Assembly: GCA_045576855.1 (NCBI GenBank)
Contig: JAZNHG010000015.1
Location: 1-64,000 of the forward strand
Direction of reading: 5' to 3'
DNA from: Colimorpha sp045576855
Lineage (GTDB): Bacteria > Bacteroidota > Bacteroidia > Bacteroidales > P3
Length of the DNA: 64,000 nt
In this document: positions 8,851 to 17,109 of the stretch, in pieces
Layout of the letters: each line of letters begins with the position of its first letter
Position numbering within the stretch: position 1 is the first letter of the stretch
Notes under the pieces: generated by a model
Databases searched by the model: none
Told to the model about the DNA's origin: nothing
What the model saw: only the letters and a program-made list of their open reading frames with translations
Translations under genes and position numbers: made by a program

Positions 8851-9586
8851 GCTGCGAAAAAACGACGATGAGGCGTTTGGCCTGGTTCTTCCACCACTGC
8901 CCCACCGCTTCCGCTGCCCATTGTGTGCCCATCGGCATCCAGCGCTGCGGGTGGGTGTTGACGAGGAGTGCTTTCTGGTGTATGGGGTGCTGTATGTTGT
9001 TGAGAGCATGTATGATGTCGTCCGTTGTGTGGAATGCCAACCCTGCTTTGTTCCAGTCTTCCTGATACTGTGGTACCTTGTCCCTTATCGCCACGCGGTA
9101 GCCGTCCCATCGGCGGCCGGTGTCGGTGAGGTAGAGGGTGGTGGAGAAATCGGTGTCAATCATCGACTCGTGCTCGATGCCTAAGACGTGGTAATCATAT
9201 TGATTCCAAATGTCTTGGCTGTTCCAGGGCGAGCGTGGACTGCCGTGAGCGCATGCTGCTTTCACATCGGCAATCTTTCTCAGTTTTTCCAGGTTTTTGC
9301 AGAAGTCCTCGTATGCCGCTGCCATGTCGCCGTTGCAGGTGGTCAGGCACTCGTAATGGTAGCCAATTTCGTGCCCCAGGGCAGCGATGGCCCGGATGGT
9401 GTCGGCATGCGACGTAAAGTGCATGGAACGAAAATAGTACGTCGCCTTTGCACCCCGCTTGGCCTCCAGTTGTGCCACTCGCAGCGAATATTCGGGTCGC
9501 AAGTCTACATCATGCCTGATTCTATGGTCTTTATGCAGCTTCAGCGCCCCCAGCAGCGCCTCGTATTTTTCAATTGTGAAATCCAT
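8837..9586 (-). CDS. Polysaccharide deacetylase-like protein
   Basis: This 249-residue protein has the metal-binding signature of the NodB/polysaccharide deacetylase superfamily: RHDVDLRPEYS near residue 25, then GHEIGYHYE near 90, where the two His would bind metal with the Asp. A YYFRSMHF segment matches the usual beta-strand. It has no signal peptide, so it is likely cytoplasmic. It probably trims an acetyl group from a glycan or precursor, but some relatives are not true deacetylases. The C-terminal QHPKC and stop are encoded by repeat E. The gene lies between wza and a repeat-A cluster. Confidence 0.7.
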   Translation of the reverse strand: MDFTIEKYEALLGALKLHKDHRIRHDVDLRPEYSLRVAQLEAKRGAKATYYFRSMHFTSHADTIRAIAALGHEIGYHYECLTTCNGDMAAAYEDFCKNLEKLRKIADVKAACAHGSPRSPWNSQDIWNQYDYHVLGIEHESMIDTDFSTTLYLTDTGRRWDGYRVAIRDKVPQYQEDWNKAGLAFHTTDDIIHALNNIQHPIHQKALLVNTHPQRWMPMGTQWAAEAVGQWWKNQAKRLIVVFSQHPKC

Positions 9587-9617
9587 GTGTCTTATCCGTG
9601 AATATGGTTTATAAATA

Positions 9618-10051
9618 AAGAGTGCCTAGCGGAGCATTGGCCCGTAGGGCCTTTCTTTCAATAGAGGGTTGATATCATTTGGGTATAGATGGCCCGTAGG
9701 GCCTTTCTTTCAATTGTTTCTATTGAAAGGGAGCTCCTGACGGAGCAATAATGTTATTTGTGGATGTGCGTTTTCTATTGAAAGAGAGCTCCTAGCGGAG
9801 CAATGGCCCGTAGGGCCTTTCTTTCAATTGTTTCTATTGAAAGGGAGCTCCTGACGGAGCAATAATGTTATTTGTGGATGTGCGTTTTCTATTGAAAGAG
9901 AGCTCCTGACGGAGCAATGGCCCGTAGGGCCTTTCTCTCAATAGAAATAGTGTCCTCTGTTTTAAAATGCAATGGCCCGTAGGGCCTATCTTTCAATAGA
10001 ATACAATGCGCTTTGTTAGAATATGCAATGGCCCGTAGGGCCTTCCTTTCA
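9618..10051. repeat. Repeat family A, cluster 1 (REP-like double hairpins)
   Basis: This gap is filled with copies of a composite element. It runs CTATTGAAAG, a hairpin GAGCTCC-TAGC or TGAC-GGAGC, a second hairpin GGCCC-GTA-GGGCC, then CTTTCAATAG. The outer 10-mers are inverted repeats, so a copy such as 9889-9944 (56 bases) can fold into a closed stem with two internal hairpins. A block of about 114 bases is repeated in tandem near 9718-9944. The array lies directly downstream of a Y1 transposase gene. Confidence 0.9.
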
Positions 10052-10055
10052 GAAT

Positions 10056-10535
10056 CTATTCGATTTCTTGCCTCTCTTCTGGTTCCTGCAGTATATACCG
10101 CTCGTTGTACTCAATGCCGAACAATTGCAGGAACGCTAGATATTCGTCACGGAATGTGTGTTTTCCATGATGTTCCTCTTGCTGTTCTATATACTTGCAG
10201 ACGTTGCTGACTTGTGATTGTCCGTATGAGAAGGCCCCGTATCCTTCCTGCCAAGCAAATCTACATTTTACGAAGCCTTTCTCTTTAATCCATAGTGTCG
10301 AAGCCCTTTTTACTTCGTTTACCAGTTCGGAAATTGATTGTTTGGGCGACAGGCTGACCAGTATGTGGATATGATCATATATGCCTCCTATGGCGTAGAC
10401 TTTGTGTCCGCGATTGTTGATCACACCGATGATGTATTGGTACAATTCCTGTCGCCAGGACTTGTCGATGACAGCATCGCGATATTTGACAGCGAAAATC
10501 AGATGAATGTAAATTTGGGAATAGGTATTGGCCAT
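10056..10535 (-). CDS. IS200-like Y1 (HUH) transposase, probable REP-associated
   Basis: This 159-residue protein has the Y1_Tnp fold: the HUH pair in YDHIHILVSL near residue 60, and the catalytic Tyr in VCKYIEQQEEHH near 115. The length is normal for a complete single-domain TnpA. Such enzymes cut and join single-stranded DNA at hairpins. Both flanks are packed with repeat A, whose hairpins are plausible substrates. No TnpB partner is present. This fits a domesticated REP-associated transposase (RAYT) rather than a free IS. The link to repeat A is by position, not shown biochemically. Confidence 0.9.
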   Translation of the reverse strand: MANTYSQIYIHLIFAVKYRDAVIDKSWRQELYQYIIGVINNRGHKVYAIGGIYDHIHILVSLSPKQSISELVNEVKRASTLWIKEKGFVKCRFAWQEGYGAFSYGQSQVSNVCKYIEQQEEHHGKHTFRDEYLAFLQLFGIEYNERYILQEPEERQEIE

Positions 10536-10544
10536 AATGTTATG

Positions 10545-10862
10545 AAAGGGAGCTCCTAGCGGAGCAATAGGTTTGTGTGGGTTGTGGTGTTTTCTATTGA
10601 AAGGGAGCTCCTAGCGGAGCGATGGCCCGTAGGGCCTTTCTCTCAATAGAGGGTTGATATCATTTGCGTATAGATGGCCTGTAGGGCCTTTCTTTCTATT
10701 GTTTCTATTGAAAGGGAGCTCCTGACGGAGCAATAGGTTTGTATGGGTTGTGGCTTTTTCTATTGAAAGGGTGCTCCTAGCAGAGCACTGGCCCGTAGGG
10801 CCTTTCTCTCAATAGGGGATTTTGTTATTTTCGATAATGATGCTCCGTTAGGAGCTTTCTTT
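10545..10862. repeat. Repeat family A, cluster 2
   Basis: Several copies of the composite repeat follow the transposase start, mostly in the same orientation as cluster 1 (a complete copy is 10594-10649). The last hairpin (about 10828-10860) is in reverse order. Spacers such as GGTTTGTGTGGGTTGTGG recur between units. Confidence 0.9.
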
Positions 10863-10869
10863 TGAACCA

Positions 10870-11421
10870 TCAATGTTTCAATGTTTTGATTGGTTTGGCT
10901 GGCACACCGGCCACCAGTGTGTGGTCCGGCACATCGTGTGTCACCACGGCGCCGGCGGCCACGATGGCACCTTCGCCAATGTGTACTCCCGGCAGTATGG
11001 TCACATTCACGCCCACCCATGCATTGCGTCCTATAACGGTCGGAGCTACAAATGATTCCACATTCCGGGCATGACATTCCATTGGCGTGCTGTGCGCCAG
11101 CACATAGTCGGCACCGGCCAGCGAGGCCCCGTCTTCGATACACACGAAGCACGGGTAGGCATAGTCGAGGATGCAGTCGGGCCCGATATGCACATGGCTG
11201 CCAATGCGCACGCCGCGCCACCGTTGCATCCTGATTCTAAGTCTGTTCCACGGGCACCGTTTGGCCCATTGGTTCAGCACATGGTCCTTCCAACGCACGA
11301 TGCCGAACCATAGTGCCGACCGGTAGCCGTGCTGCCGTGCCGAGCGTCGGATGGTCTGCCACAGGCCGTGGTTTTGGTAGTGCGGCAGTGGTTGCCGTTT
11401 CAGTTCAAGATGGGGTTTCAT
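10870..11421 (-). CDS. Hexapeptide-repeat acyltransferase (LbH/WbbJ-like)
   Basis: This 183-residue protein has a left-handed beta-helix built of hexapeptide repeats from about residue 85 on (VRIGSHVHIGPDCILDYA, VIGRNAWVGVNVTILPGV, IGEGAIVAAGAVVTHDVP). It ends with the usual VAGVPAKPIKTL. It belongs to the maltose/serine O-acetyltransferase-like group and probably uses acetyl-CoA to O- or N-acetylate a sugar of the capsule. The His in the loop AHSTPMECH may be catalytic, but this is not certain. The gene is isolated between two repeat-A clusters, which may have separated it from its operon neighbours. Confidence 0.85.
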   Translation of the reverse strand: MKPHLELKRQPLPHYQNHGLWQTIRRSARQHGYRSALWFGIVRWKDHVLNQWAKRCPWNRLRIRMQRWRGVRIGSHVHIGPDCILDYAYPCFVCIEDGASLAGADYVLAHSTPMECHARNVESFVAPTVIGRNAWVGVNVTILPGVHIGEGAIVAAGAVVTHDVPDHTLVAGVPAKPIKTLKH

Positions 11422-11426
11422 ATCTG

Positions 11427-11696
11427 AGGCTGAGCTCCTTACGGAGCATTAGGGATGTGGTTGTGGTGTTTTCTATCGAGAGGGAGCTCCTAGCGGAGCA
11501 GTGGCCCGTAGGGCCTTTTTTTCAATTGTTTCTATTGAAAGGTAGCTCCTAGCGGAGCAGTGGGTTTGTGTGGCTTAAAGCGTTTTCTATTGAAAAGTAG
11601 CTCCTGACGGAGCAATGGCCCGTAGGGCCTTTCTTTCAATAGAGGGTTGATGTCATTTGAGTGTAGATGGCCCGTAGGGCCTTTCTTTTAATAGCA
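11427..11696. repeat. Repeat family A, cluster 3
   Basis: Four to five further copies of the composite element lie here (complete copy 11587-11642), again with both hairpins and the CTATTGAAAG/CTTTCAATAG ends. The stop codon of the DUF354 gene lies at the edge of the last copy. Confidence 0.9.
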
Positions 11697-12734
11697 ACAT
11701 TGCTCGATATGTGTGATGAAGAATTCTGTCGGGTCAATCATCTCGTGCAGCATGTGTTGCCGTTTGGCCTGCCATTCGGCACGTAGTGATTCTGGTGGCA
11801 TATCCAGAAGACTCTGTATCTGCGCCAGCATGTCCTTGAACCGTTCGGGCAGGTAGGCATGGCATAGTCCATATCTGTCTTCCAGCATGTTGGGCACAGA
11901 CAGGCGTCCGGCGAAGGTGTTGCACTTCAGGGCGGGCACTCCGAGCACTGCGGCCTCCGAGGTCATGGTCTGGCTGTCGCCGACGAACATCGAGCTGTAG
12001 GCCATCAGCGAGTGTATCTCCTCCGGCGGCACGGGCAGACGGTATGGCTCGAACTCGGGTTCCACGGCACGCTCCGAGGTGATGATGACGCGCCCGTGGC
12101 TCTTCAGCATCTCTACAAGTGTGTGCTTTTGCTCCAGTGTAAGTCCTTGTTGCCCAACGTCATGATGACCTTTGAGGGCGACGAAACGCATGATGAAGAA
12201 TCGTTCGCCCTCCGCCAGACCCGCGTGGTGCAGCACCGATGGGTCGGGCGAGAAGCGGTTGGGATGCAGGTAGGCCAGCTCGTGGGTGCCGCGGTAGTAG
12301 ACGGCGTGTGGGGTCTTGCGGCGGATGCAGTCGGGCGTGAAGACCACATCGCTCAGCGGATGTTCGTACTTGACGGATAGCGGTTCCACCGCATCGTCGT
12401 CGTCGTCGAAGACGAAGGAGCGCATCTTGGTCAGTTGCGACACTTGGCTGAGTACCAGACCACTGCTGAGTCCCAGGTCGATATGGTGCTTCTGTACGAA
12501 TTGCAGTATGCGGCAGTCCTGTCGCAGCACGGTGAGGGCTTTGCCGACCAGGCTGTCGCGTTTGCCTCCCAGGTTGAGCCAAGGTGTCATGCCGTAGTGC
12601 TCCATCAGCCGTTTGGCCACCGGTATGTCGCGCACAGAGTAGAAGAGCCGGTGACCACGAGCTTTCAACTCCTCGGCCAGCGGGTGCAGCAGATGCACGT
12701 GTCCCGGGTGTCCGATGTCAATCAGTATGTTCAT
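11688..12734 (-). CDS. DUF354 family protein (GT-B glycosyltransferase-like)
   Basis: This 348-residue protein begins MNILIDIGHPGHVHLLHPL, a typical DUF354 N-terminus with a nucleotide-sugar-binding fold. It has the conserved SFVFDDDDDAVEPL region and a C-terminal half with MVFVGDSQTMTSEAAVLGVPAL, similar to the UDP-binding site of UDP-GlcNAc 2-epimerases and GT-B enzymes. DUF354 proteins occur in archaeal and bacterial surface-glycan loci. The function is probably glycosyl transfer or a sugar-nucleotide reaction; the exact substrate is unknown. It is followed upstream by two FemAB-like genes. Confidence 0.8.
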   Translation of the reverse strand: MNILIDIGHPGHVHLLHPLAEELKARGHRLFYSVRDIPVAKRLMEHYGMTPWLNLGGKRDSLVGKALTVLRQDCRILQFVQKHHIDLGLSSGLVLSQVSQLTKMRSFVFDDDDDAVEPLSVKYEHPLSDVVFTPDCIRRKTPHAVYYRGTHELAYLHPNRFSPDPSVLHHAGLAEGERFFIMRFVALKGHHDVGQQGLTLEQKHTLVEMLKSHGRVIITSERAVEPEFEPYRLPVPPEEIHSLMAYSSMFVGDSQTMTSEAAVLGVPALKCNTFAGRLSVPNMLEDRYGLCHAYLPERFKDMLAQIQSLLDMPPESLRAEWQAKRQHMLHEMIDPTEFFITHIEQCCY

Positions 12735-12746
12735 GTTATCAGAGTG

Positions 12747-13802
12747 TTATCTTCCCAATAGGTGCATCAGCCGTGCGTAGAGTGCTTTGCTGCGGCGCCG
12801 GAAGTCGAGGAGTATCCGGTAGCGCGAGAATATCATCACGGGGACGAAGGCGTAGGTGGGGTTGAACTTCTTTTTGTAGTGGGCCACGCCGCCGAGTATA
12901 AGGTCGCCGGCACCCTGGGTGTGCAGTTCCCGCATGGCTTCCCATACCATCAACTCGTTGGGGCAGTGCGACATGTAGCGCTGGTAGCTGGCGGCGGTGA
13001 AGTAGGTGCTGGCAGTGCGTCCGGGCACGTAGATGCCGGAGGACATGGACACCTCTTGCCCGTTATCGTCCTTTCCCACCACTTGCAGCATCAGGATATT
13101 GGGAAACAGACTGTGGCAGAGGGCCGAAATATTCTTGCGCCGTTGGCAGGGCAGGCCGCGGCTGTGCTTGCGGTGCAGCACGTCTCGGATGTGGTCATAG
13201 TGCTGGTCTACAAAGGCTTCTATCTCCTCCTTGCGTTCCACACGGCGCACTTCCAGGCCCTCTTTGCGAGCCTTGTTGATGGGGTATTTGCACGATTTGT
13301 AATGCAGATTGGCCCAGAGTTCCTCTTCTGTCGGTTGCAGGTCCAGGTAGAAAGTATGGCGGGGGTTGTAGTGGATTCCGGCATCGTCGAGCTGTGTGTC
13401 GCGCCAATCGTCAATCCACTCTTGGCTATCGGTGCGCATCTGCCAGTCGCATATCTGGATGTAATCTGCCTTTCTTGTTCGTAGAAGCCATTGTGCCAAC
13501 TGCTTGTATATCTCTATTCGCTCTGTTTTCGGGAGTTGCTCTTTCAGACAGAGACCTTGTACGTAGGTGCCTGTCCCCATCGATGGGGCAGAAATGACGC
13601 GCAGACCCACGAAGGAACGGCTGCCGACAAACCAGCCGAGGCAATGTTTGTCGCGGTCGATCTGCATGATAATCCGGCGGATGTGCATCTGAGTCAAGTA
13701 GGCATCCCAGGCAGCGGTGAAGAAGCAGTTGCTGTCCGCAGCGCCCTCCATCTCCTGCCATAGTGCTGGCGTGGGTTCTATTATGCTGAATTGTAGGCTC
13801 AT
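12747..13802 (-). CDS. FemAB/GNAT-like protein 1
   Basis: This 351-residue protein resembles the double-GNAT FemAB or BioF2-like family: an N-terminal FFTAAWDAYL segment, a central basic YKSCKYPINKARKEGLEVRRV helix, and a C-terminal AASYQRYMSHCPNELMVWEAM acceptor region. Such enzymes transfer an amino acid or acyl group to an amino sugar or peptidoglycan precursor. It overlaps the next FemAB-like gene by 4 bases, so the pair is translationally coupled. The most likely job is acylation of an amino sugar in the glycan. Confidence 0.75.
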   Translation of the reverse strand: MSLQFSIIEPTPALWQEMEGAADSNCFFTAAWDAYLTQMHIRRIIMQIDRDKHCLGWFVGSRSFVGLRVISAPSMGTGTYVQGLCLKEQLPKTERIEIYKQLAQWLLRTRKADYIQICDWQMRTDSQEWIDDWRDTQLDDAGIHYNPRHTFYLDLQPTEEELWANLHYKSCKYPINKARKEGLEVRRVERKEEIEAFVDQHYDHIRDVLHRKHSRGLPCQRRKNISALCHSLFPNILMLQVVGKDDNGQEVSMSSGIYVPGRTASTYFTAASYQRYMSHCPNELMVWEAMRELHTQGAGDLILGGVAHYKKKFNPTYAFVPVMIFSRYRILLDFRRRSKALYARLMHLLGR

Positions 13803-14800
13803 CCTTTTATCTTTTTGAGTAGATGAAGTGCTTGTTTACCCAGGTGGTAGATGACTTTGTCGTTGACGTGCAGGAAGCGTCCGTGCTCGACGAGTGTGCC
13901 GCCGAACTGGGCCTTGAAGTCGCGCACGCCGTAGTCTTCTTTGGGACTACCGGCACCCATCATGTCGTAGCGGTCGAATCTGTTGTCGGCCGCATAGCGG
14001 ATGGCGGCGTAGTTGGCCATGATGGAGGGATATAGGTCGTGCTGTTCGCGGTCCAATCCGCAGCAGTACCAGGCGTAGCCCACACGTTGGCCAAGCATGA
14101 GTATGAGTTGTCCGCCAATGACTTCGCCTTGTGGATTGAGGACAAAGAAATAGCGGGCAAAGGGTAGTGTGGTCAGGTGTTCGAAAAGGCTATAGGGTGG
14201 CAGCGGTTTGTGTATCTTCTTGTGGTACAGGTCAGCCAATATGTTGTAGAAGGCTGGCAGGTGGGTGTTGTCATTGCTGATGACGGCCCCGGCCTCGGTG
14301 GCGCGACGTATGCGTCGGCGCCGACTCTTGTCTATGCGTTTTTCGACCTGCGCAGGGTCACTGGTGTCAATGTGGAAGTTGTAGTGTGGTAAGTATTGTA
14401 ATCCGCATGTTTCGAATGTGTTGCGCCACCGGAAGTAGTCGTTCAGGTTGCGCGTCTCGATGTAGATACATTGCCGACGGAGAGTGCTGATGGTGGCCTT
14501 GAGCAAGGCTTGGAGTGCTTCGATGCTGATATCGGCGTCCAACAGCGGTCCTCCGTTGATGATGGCGCGTGCTGTCAGCCGCCCTTTGAGACCAGTGCCT
14601 TCCGATAGTATCAGGCATAGAGCCAGACCTTTGAGTACTCCGCGTTCCTCTACGGCACATAGGATTGTTTTGTAGAGCTGTAGGCTGTGGTAGAAGTCGT
14701 ACATCTCCGGCGTCTGGAAGATGCTTGCCACCGGTGACCGGTCGACCAGTGCCTGCCATTGCGTGCGGTCGATATCTACAGCGTTAGTCAGTAGTTTCAT
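13799..14800 (-). CDS. FemAB/GNAT-like protein 2
   Basis: This 333-residue protein has the same fold type as its neighbour. It has an IFQTPEMYDFY start region, KSRRRRIRRATEAGAVI in the central helix, and GGQLILMLGQRVGYAWYCCGL then YDMMGAGSPKEDYGVRDFKAQFGG near the C-terminus. The last segment matches the FemAB-like pattern in which the donor and acceptor are brought together. It overlaps the CapK-like gene by 17 bases. A CapK-like ligase and two FemAB-like proteins in a row suggest a small acyl- or aminoacyl-decoration module. Confidence 0.75.
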   Translation of the reverse strand: MKLLTNAVDIDRTQWQALVDRSPVASIFQTPEMYDFYHSLQLYKTILCAVEERGVLKGLALCLILSEGTGLKGRLTARAIINGGPLLDADISIEALQALLKATISTLRRQCIYIETRNLNDYFRWRNTFETCGLQYLPHYNFHIDTSDPAQVEKRIDKSRRRRIRRATEAGAVISNDNTHLPAFYNILADLYHKKIHKPLPPYSLFEHLTTLPFARYFFVLNPQGEVIGGQLILMLGQRVGYAWYCCGLDREQHDLYPSIMANYAAIRYAADNRFDRYDMMGAGSPKEDYGVRDFKAQFGGTLVEHGRFLHVNDKVIYHLGKQALHLLKKIKG

Positions 14801-16070
14801 TGATGATAGTGAGGCGTTTGTTGTTGTGCATCATGGGAATGTCGTCGACAATAGTGACGATGACGTTTGTTTGTAGTAGATTATGCCAATAGTTGATTAT
14901 CTTTTCTTTGTCGGACTCGGAGTATTCTTCATTCACGGTAATCATGAATTCCACATATCCATCCTTCCGCTTAATCATACGGTAAGCTGTCACCGAGGTG
15001 ACCTGGCTGGCAAAGAAGGTTGTGAGGTTGTGGATGGTAATGGTCTGTCCGCTCACGGTCAACAGACATTCGCATTGCCGTCCCAGTATGCGCTGAATGT
15101 GACCGTTCTGAACCTCTACAAGGTCCTGCGTGTCATAGCGAATGAACGGGTGAGCAAGGTTCCATAGGTCGGTGCTGACCACACGCCCGATGCCGTCATT
15201 GATGGGTTGTCCAGCGTCGTTCAGCACTTCAATGATGCCGTAGTAGCTACACACGTGGTAACCATCGTGGGCCGGAGTCTCGTAGGTGTTGGGTGTGCCT
15301 TCGCAACTATATGAGTCGATGATGTCACAACCGAAGGCTCTTTCAATCTCCTCGCGGTAAGAGGAGGTAAGGGTGGACCCGGTAGTGAAGATGTGTTGTG
15401 GCCGGTGGTAGAATCCGCTATGGCTGTTGCGGTATTGTGCCAGTAGGTGGAGCGGGGCAGGGTAGGAGCGGATTTGGCAGGGCTTGGTGTGTTCAATCTG
15501 GTTTAGAATGTCAGTCAGAGTCTCATCGGTGATGGAGTAGAACGGGAGGTAGATACAATTGTTGATTCTGTCCTGTAGTGCTTTCATCCGATTGTTACGC
15601 TTGCCATTGGTAATCTTCATGTAACGTGAACCAAGCCTGTAGCCGGCTTGGTACCAGGTGCGCAGTTTGGAGGCCATGTTGACCGAGTAGGAGAGCCGTG
15701 TCTCATAGAAGGTGAAGGGCTCGCCGGTGGAACCGCTGGAGCGTGAGATGAGGCGTTCGCGTTCGGGAAACCCCTCGGCGGCAAAGCGACCGATGCCTTC
15801 GCGGCGCATGAGGGCTTTGTCCACGATGGGCAGTTGATCAAGGGTGGCGCTGCGTGGGTTGATGCCATGCGAGTGGAACCAGTCTCGGTAGAAGGGTACC
15901 TTTTCGGCTGCGTATTGCAGCAGCATTGTGAGACGTTCTTGTTGGAAGTCATGCATCTGCTCGTCGTTCCAGCCTTCGGCCTCACGCAGCAGTCGCAGGT
16001 ATTTGTGCACGCTTTCGCCTTTCAGCAGGTCGCTCAGCGGCAGTATGATGTGTTCATGAAGGAATGCCAT
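14784..16070 (-). CDS. CapK/PaaK-like adenylate-forming protein
   Basis: I chose the ATG at 16070 (428 residues). A longer frame to 16205 only adds a low-complexity segment antisense to the upstream gene. The protein matches the CapK branch of the phenylacetate-CoA ligase family: an adenylate-binding loop LISRSSGSTGEPFTFYET near residue 115, DSYSCEGTPNTYE near 255, and PFIRYDTQDLVEV near 310. It probably activates a carboxylic acid, which is then passed to an acyltransferase. It overlaps the upstream glycosyltransferase by 17 bases. CapK relatives are common in capsule loci, but few have known substrates. Confidence 0.85.
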   Translation of the reverse strand: MAFLHEHIILPLSDLLKGESVHKYLRLLREAEGWNDEQMHDFQQERLTMLLQYAAEKVPFYRDWFHSHGINPRSATLDQLPIVDKALMRREGIGRFAAEGFPERERLISRSSGSTGEPFTFYETRLSYSVNMASKLRTWYQAGYRLGSRYMKITNGKRNNRMKALQDRINNCIYLPFYSITDETLTDILNQIEHTKPCQIRSYPAPLHLLAQYRNSHSGFYHRPQHIFTTGSTLTSSYREEIERAFGCDIIDSYSCEGTPNTYETPAHDGYHVCSYYGIIEVLNDAGQPINDGIGRVVSTDLWNLAHPFIRYDTQDLVEVQNGHIQRILGRQCECLLTVSGQTITIHNLTTFFASQVTSVTAYRMIKRKDGYVEFMITVNEEYSESDKEKIINYWHNLLQTNVIVTIVDDIPMMHNNKRLTIINETTD

Positions 16071-17070
16071 AGGCGATGTATAGTTTGTCTTTGACGTTGG
16101 TCCACTGGTAGCGGTCCACCTCCTGTCGGGCCCTACGGACGATGGCGAGGCATTCGTCCGGGTGCGCCACGGTCCACAGCATTTGCTCGGCCAGTTGGTT
16201 GGCATTATCGCTGTCGAAGAGCAGTCCGGTCTTTCCGTTCTCGATCATGTATGGTACGCCGCCCACGCGCGACGAGATGACCAGCAGGCCGGCATTCATG
16301 GCCTCGAGCAGCGACACCGGCATGTTGTCTACCTTTGGGGCGGAGAGCATGATGTCGGCACGGTCCAGTTGGCGGTATATCTCGCTGTTGTCCACTCGGC
16401 CGGTGAAGGTGACATTGTGCAGCCCCATATCGTTGACCACTTGCTCTAATGCCTCGTGCTGCGAGCCGTGGCCGACCAGCGTAAGTGTTGCTTCCGGTAG
16501 TTGTTCCTGTACCCGTTGGAAGGCCCGCAGGATGCAGGGTATATTGTAGAGCGGCTCGTGTGCGCGTACACAGATAAAGTTGGGTTTCACCGATGTGCGT
16601 TCGCGATAGTGTGTTCCATCCAACTCTATGATATTGGGGATGACAGTGTAGGGTATCTGGTGCTGGTCGAATACCTGCGCCAGGAATCCCGAGAGGACGA
16701 TGTTCTGGTCGGTACGCATCAGGTAATGTCGCACCAGTCGTGAGTGCTGGTCGAAGAAACGCTCTCCACCACCTCCGTGGTAGGTCAGCACGATGCGCTT
16801 CTTCAGTCTGCGGCCTACGGCTATGCCAACCACTGCCGGCAGAAATCCCCAGCTGGAACAGCAATGGATGTGCAGCACGTCGTAATTTTTCGCTACTCTA
16901 TGTAGGCGACGTAGTAGCCCCAGCCGCCAGAAGAAAGACCCTTTCGTGGAGAATATGTCGGCGGTGTGGCCTTCCTTCTGCAGTTTGCGTTGCAGAATCT
17001 CCACCTGTCCAGAGATTCCTCCGACATCGGGCTTATAATTGCATATCAATAGAATATTGGATATAGCCAT
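16054..17070 (-). CDS. Glycosyltransferase family 4
   Basis: This 338-residue GT-B protein has an N-terminal Rossmann-like half with KPDVGGISGQVEIL, then HIHCCSSWGFLPAVV. The C-terminal nucleotide-sugar domain has NFICVRAHEPLYNIPCIL, TLVGHGSQHEAL and the GT4 EX7E signature region SLLEAMNAGLLVISSRVGG. It is a retaining transferase acting in the cytoplasm on the lipid-linked glycan. Its stop overlaps the CapK-like start. The donor sugar cannot be deduced. Confidence 0.92.
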   Translation of the reverse strand: MAISNILLICNYKPDVGGISGQVEILQRKLQKEGHTADIFSTKGSFFWRLGLLRRLHRVAKNYDVLHIHCCSSWGFLPAVVGIAVGRRLKKRIVLTYHGGGGERFFDQHSRLVRHYLMRTDQNIVLSGFLAQVFDQHQIPYTVIPNIIELDGTHYRERTSVKPNFICVRAHEPLYNIPCILRAFQRVQEQLPEATLTLVGHGSQHEALEQVVNDMGLHNVTFTGRVDNSEIYRQLDRADIMLSAPKVDNMPVSLLEAMNAGLLVISSRVGGVPYMIENGKTGLLFDSDNANQLAEQMLWTVAHPDECLAIVRRARQEVDRYQWTNVKDKLYIAYGIPS

Positions 17071-17109
17071 CCTCTAATTGTTCTTTTTGTTCTGATTGAG
17101 AAATAAGCT

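Noticed and set aside
10056..10535. Complete IS200/IS605 insertion sequence with defined ends
   Set aside because: No TnpB and no single left/right end pair; instead many repeat-A copies in one orientation on both sides, which fits a RAYT better.
9618..11696. CRISPR array
   Set aside because: Repeats have variable spacing, internal hairpins of two kinds and repeated spacer text, and no cas genes are present.
16070..16205. Upstream extension of the CapK-like protein
   Set aside because: The extra 45 residues are Pro/Ser/Arg-rich and antisense-like, opposite to the end of the GT4 gene; the ATG at 16070 gives the family N-terminus.
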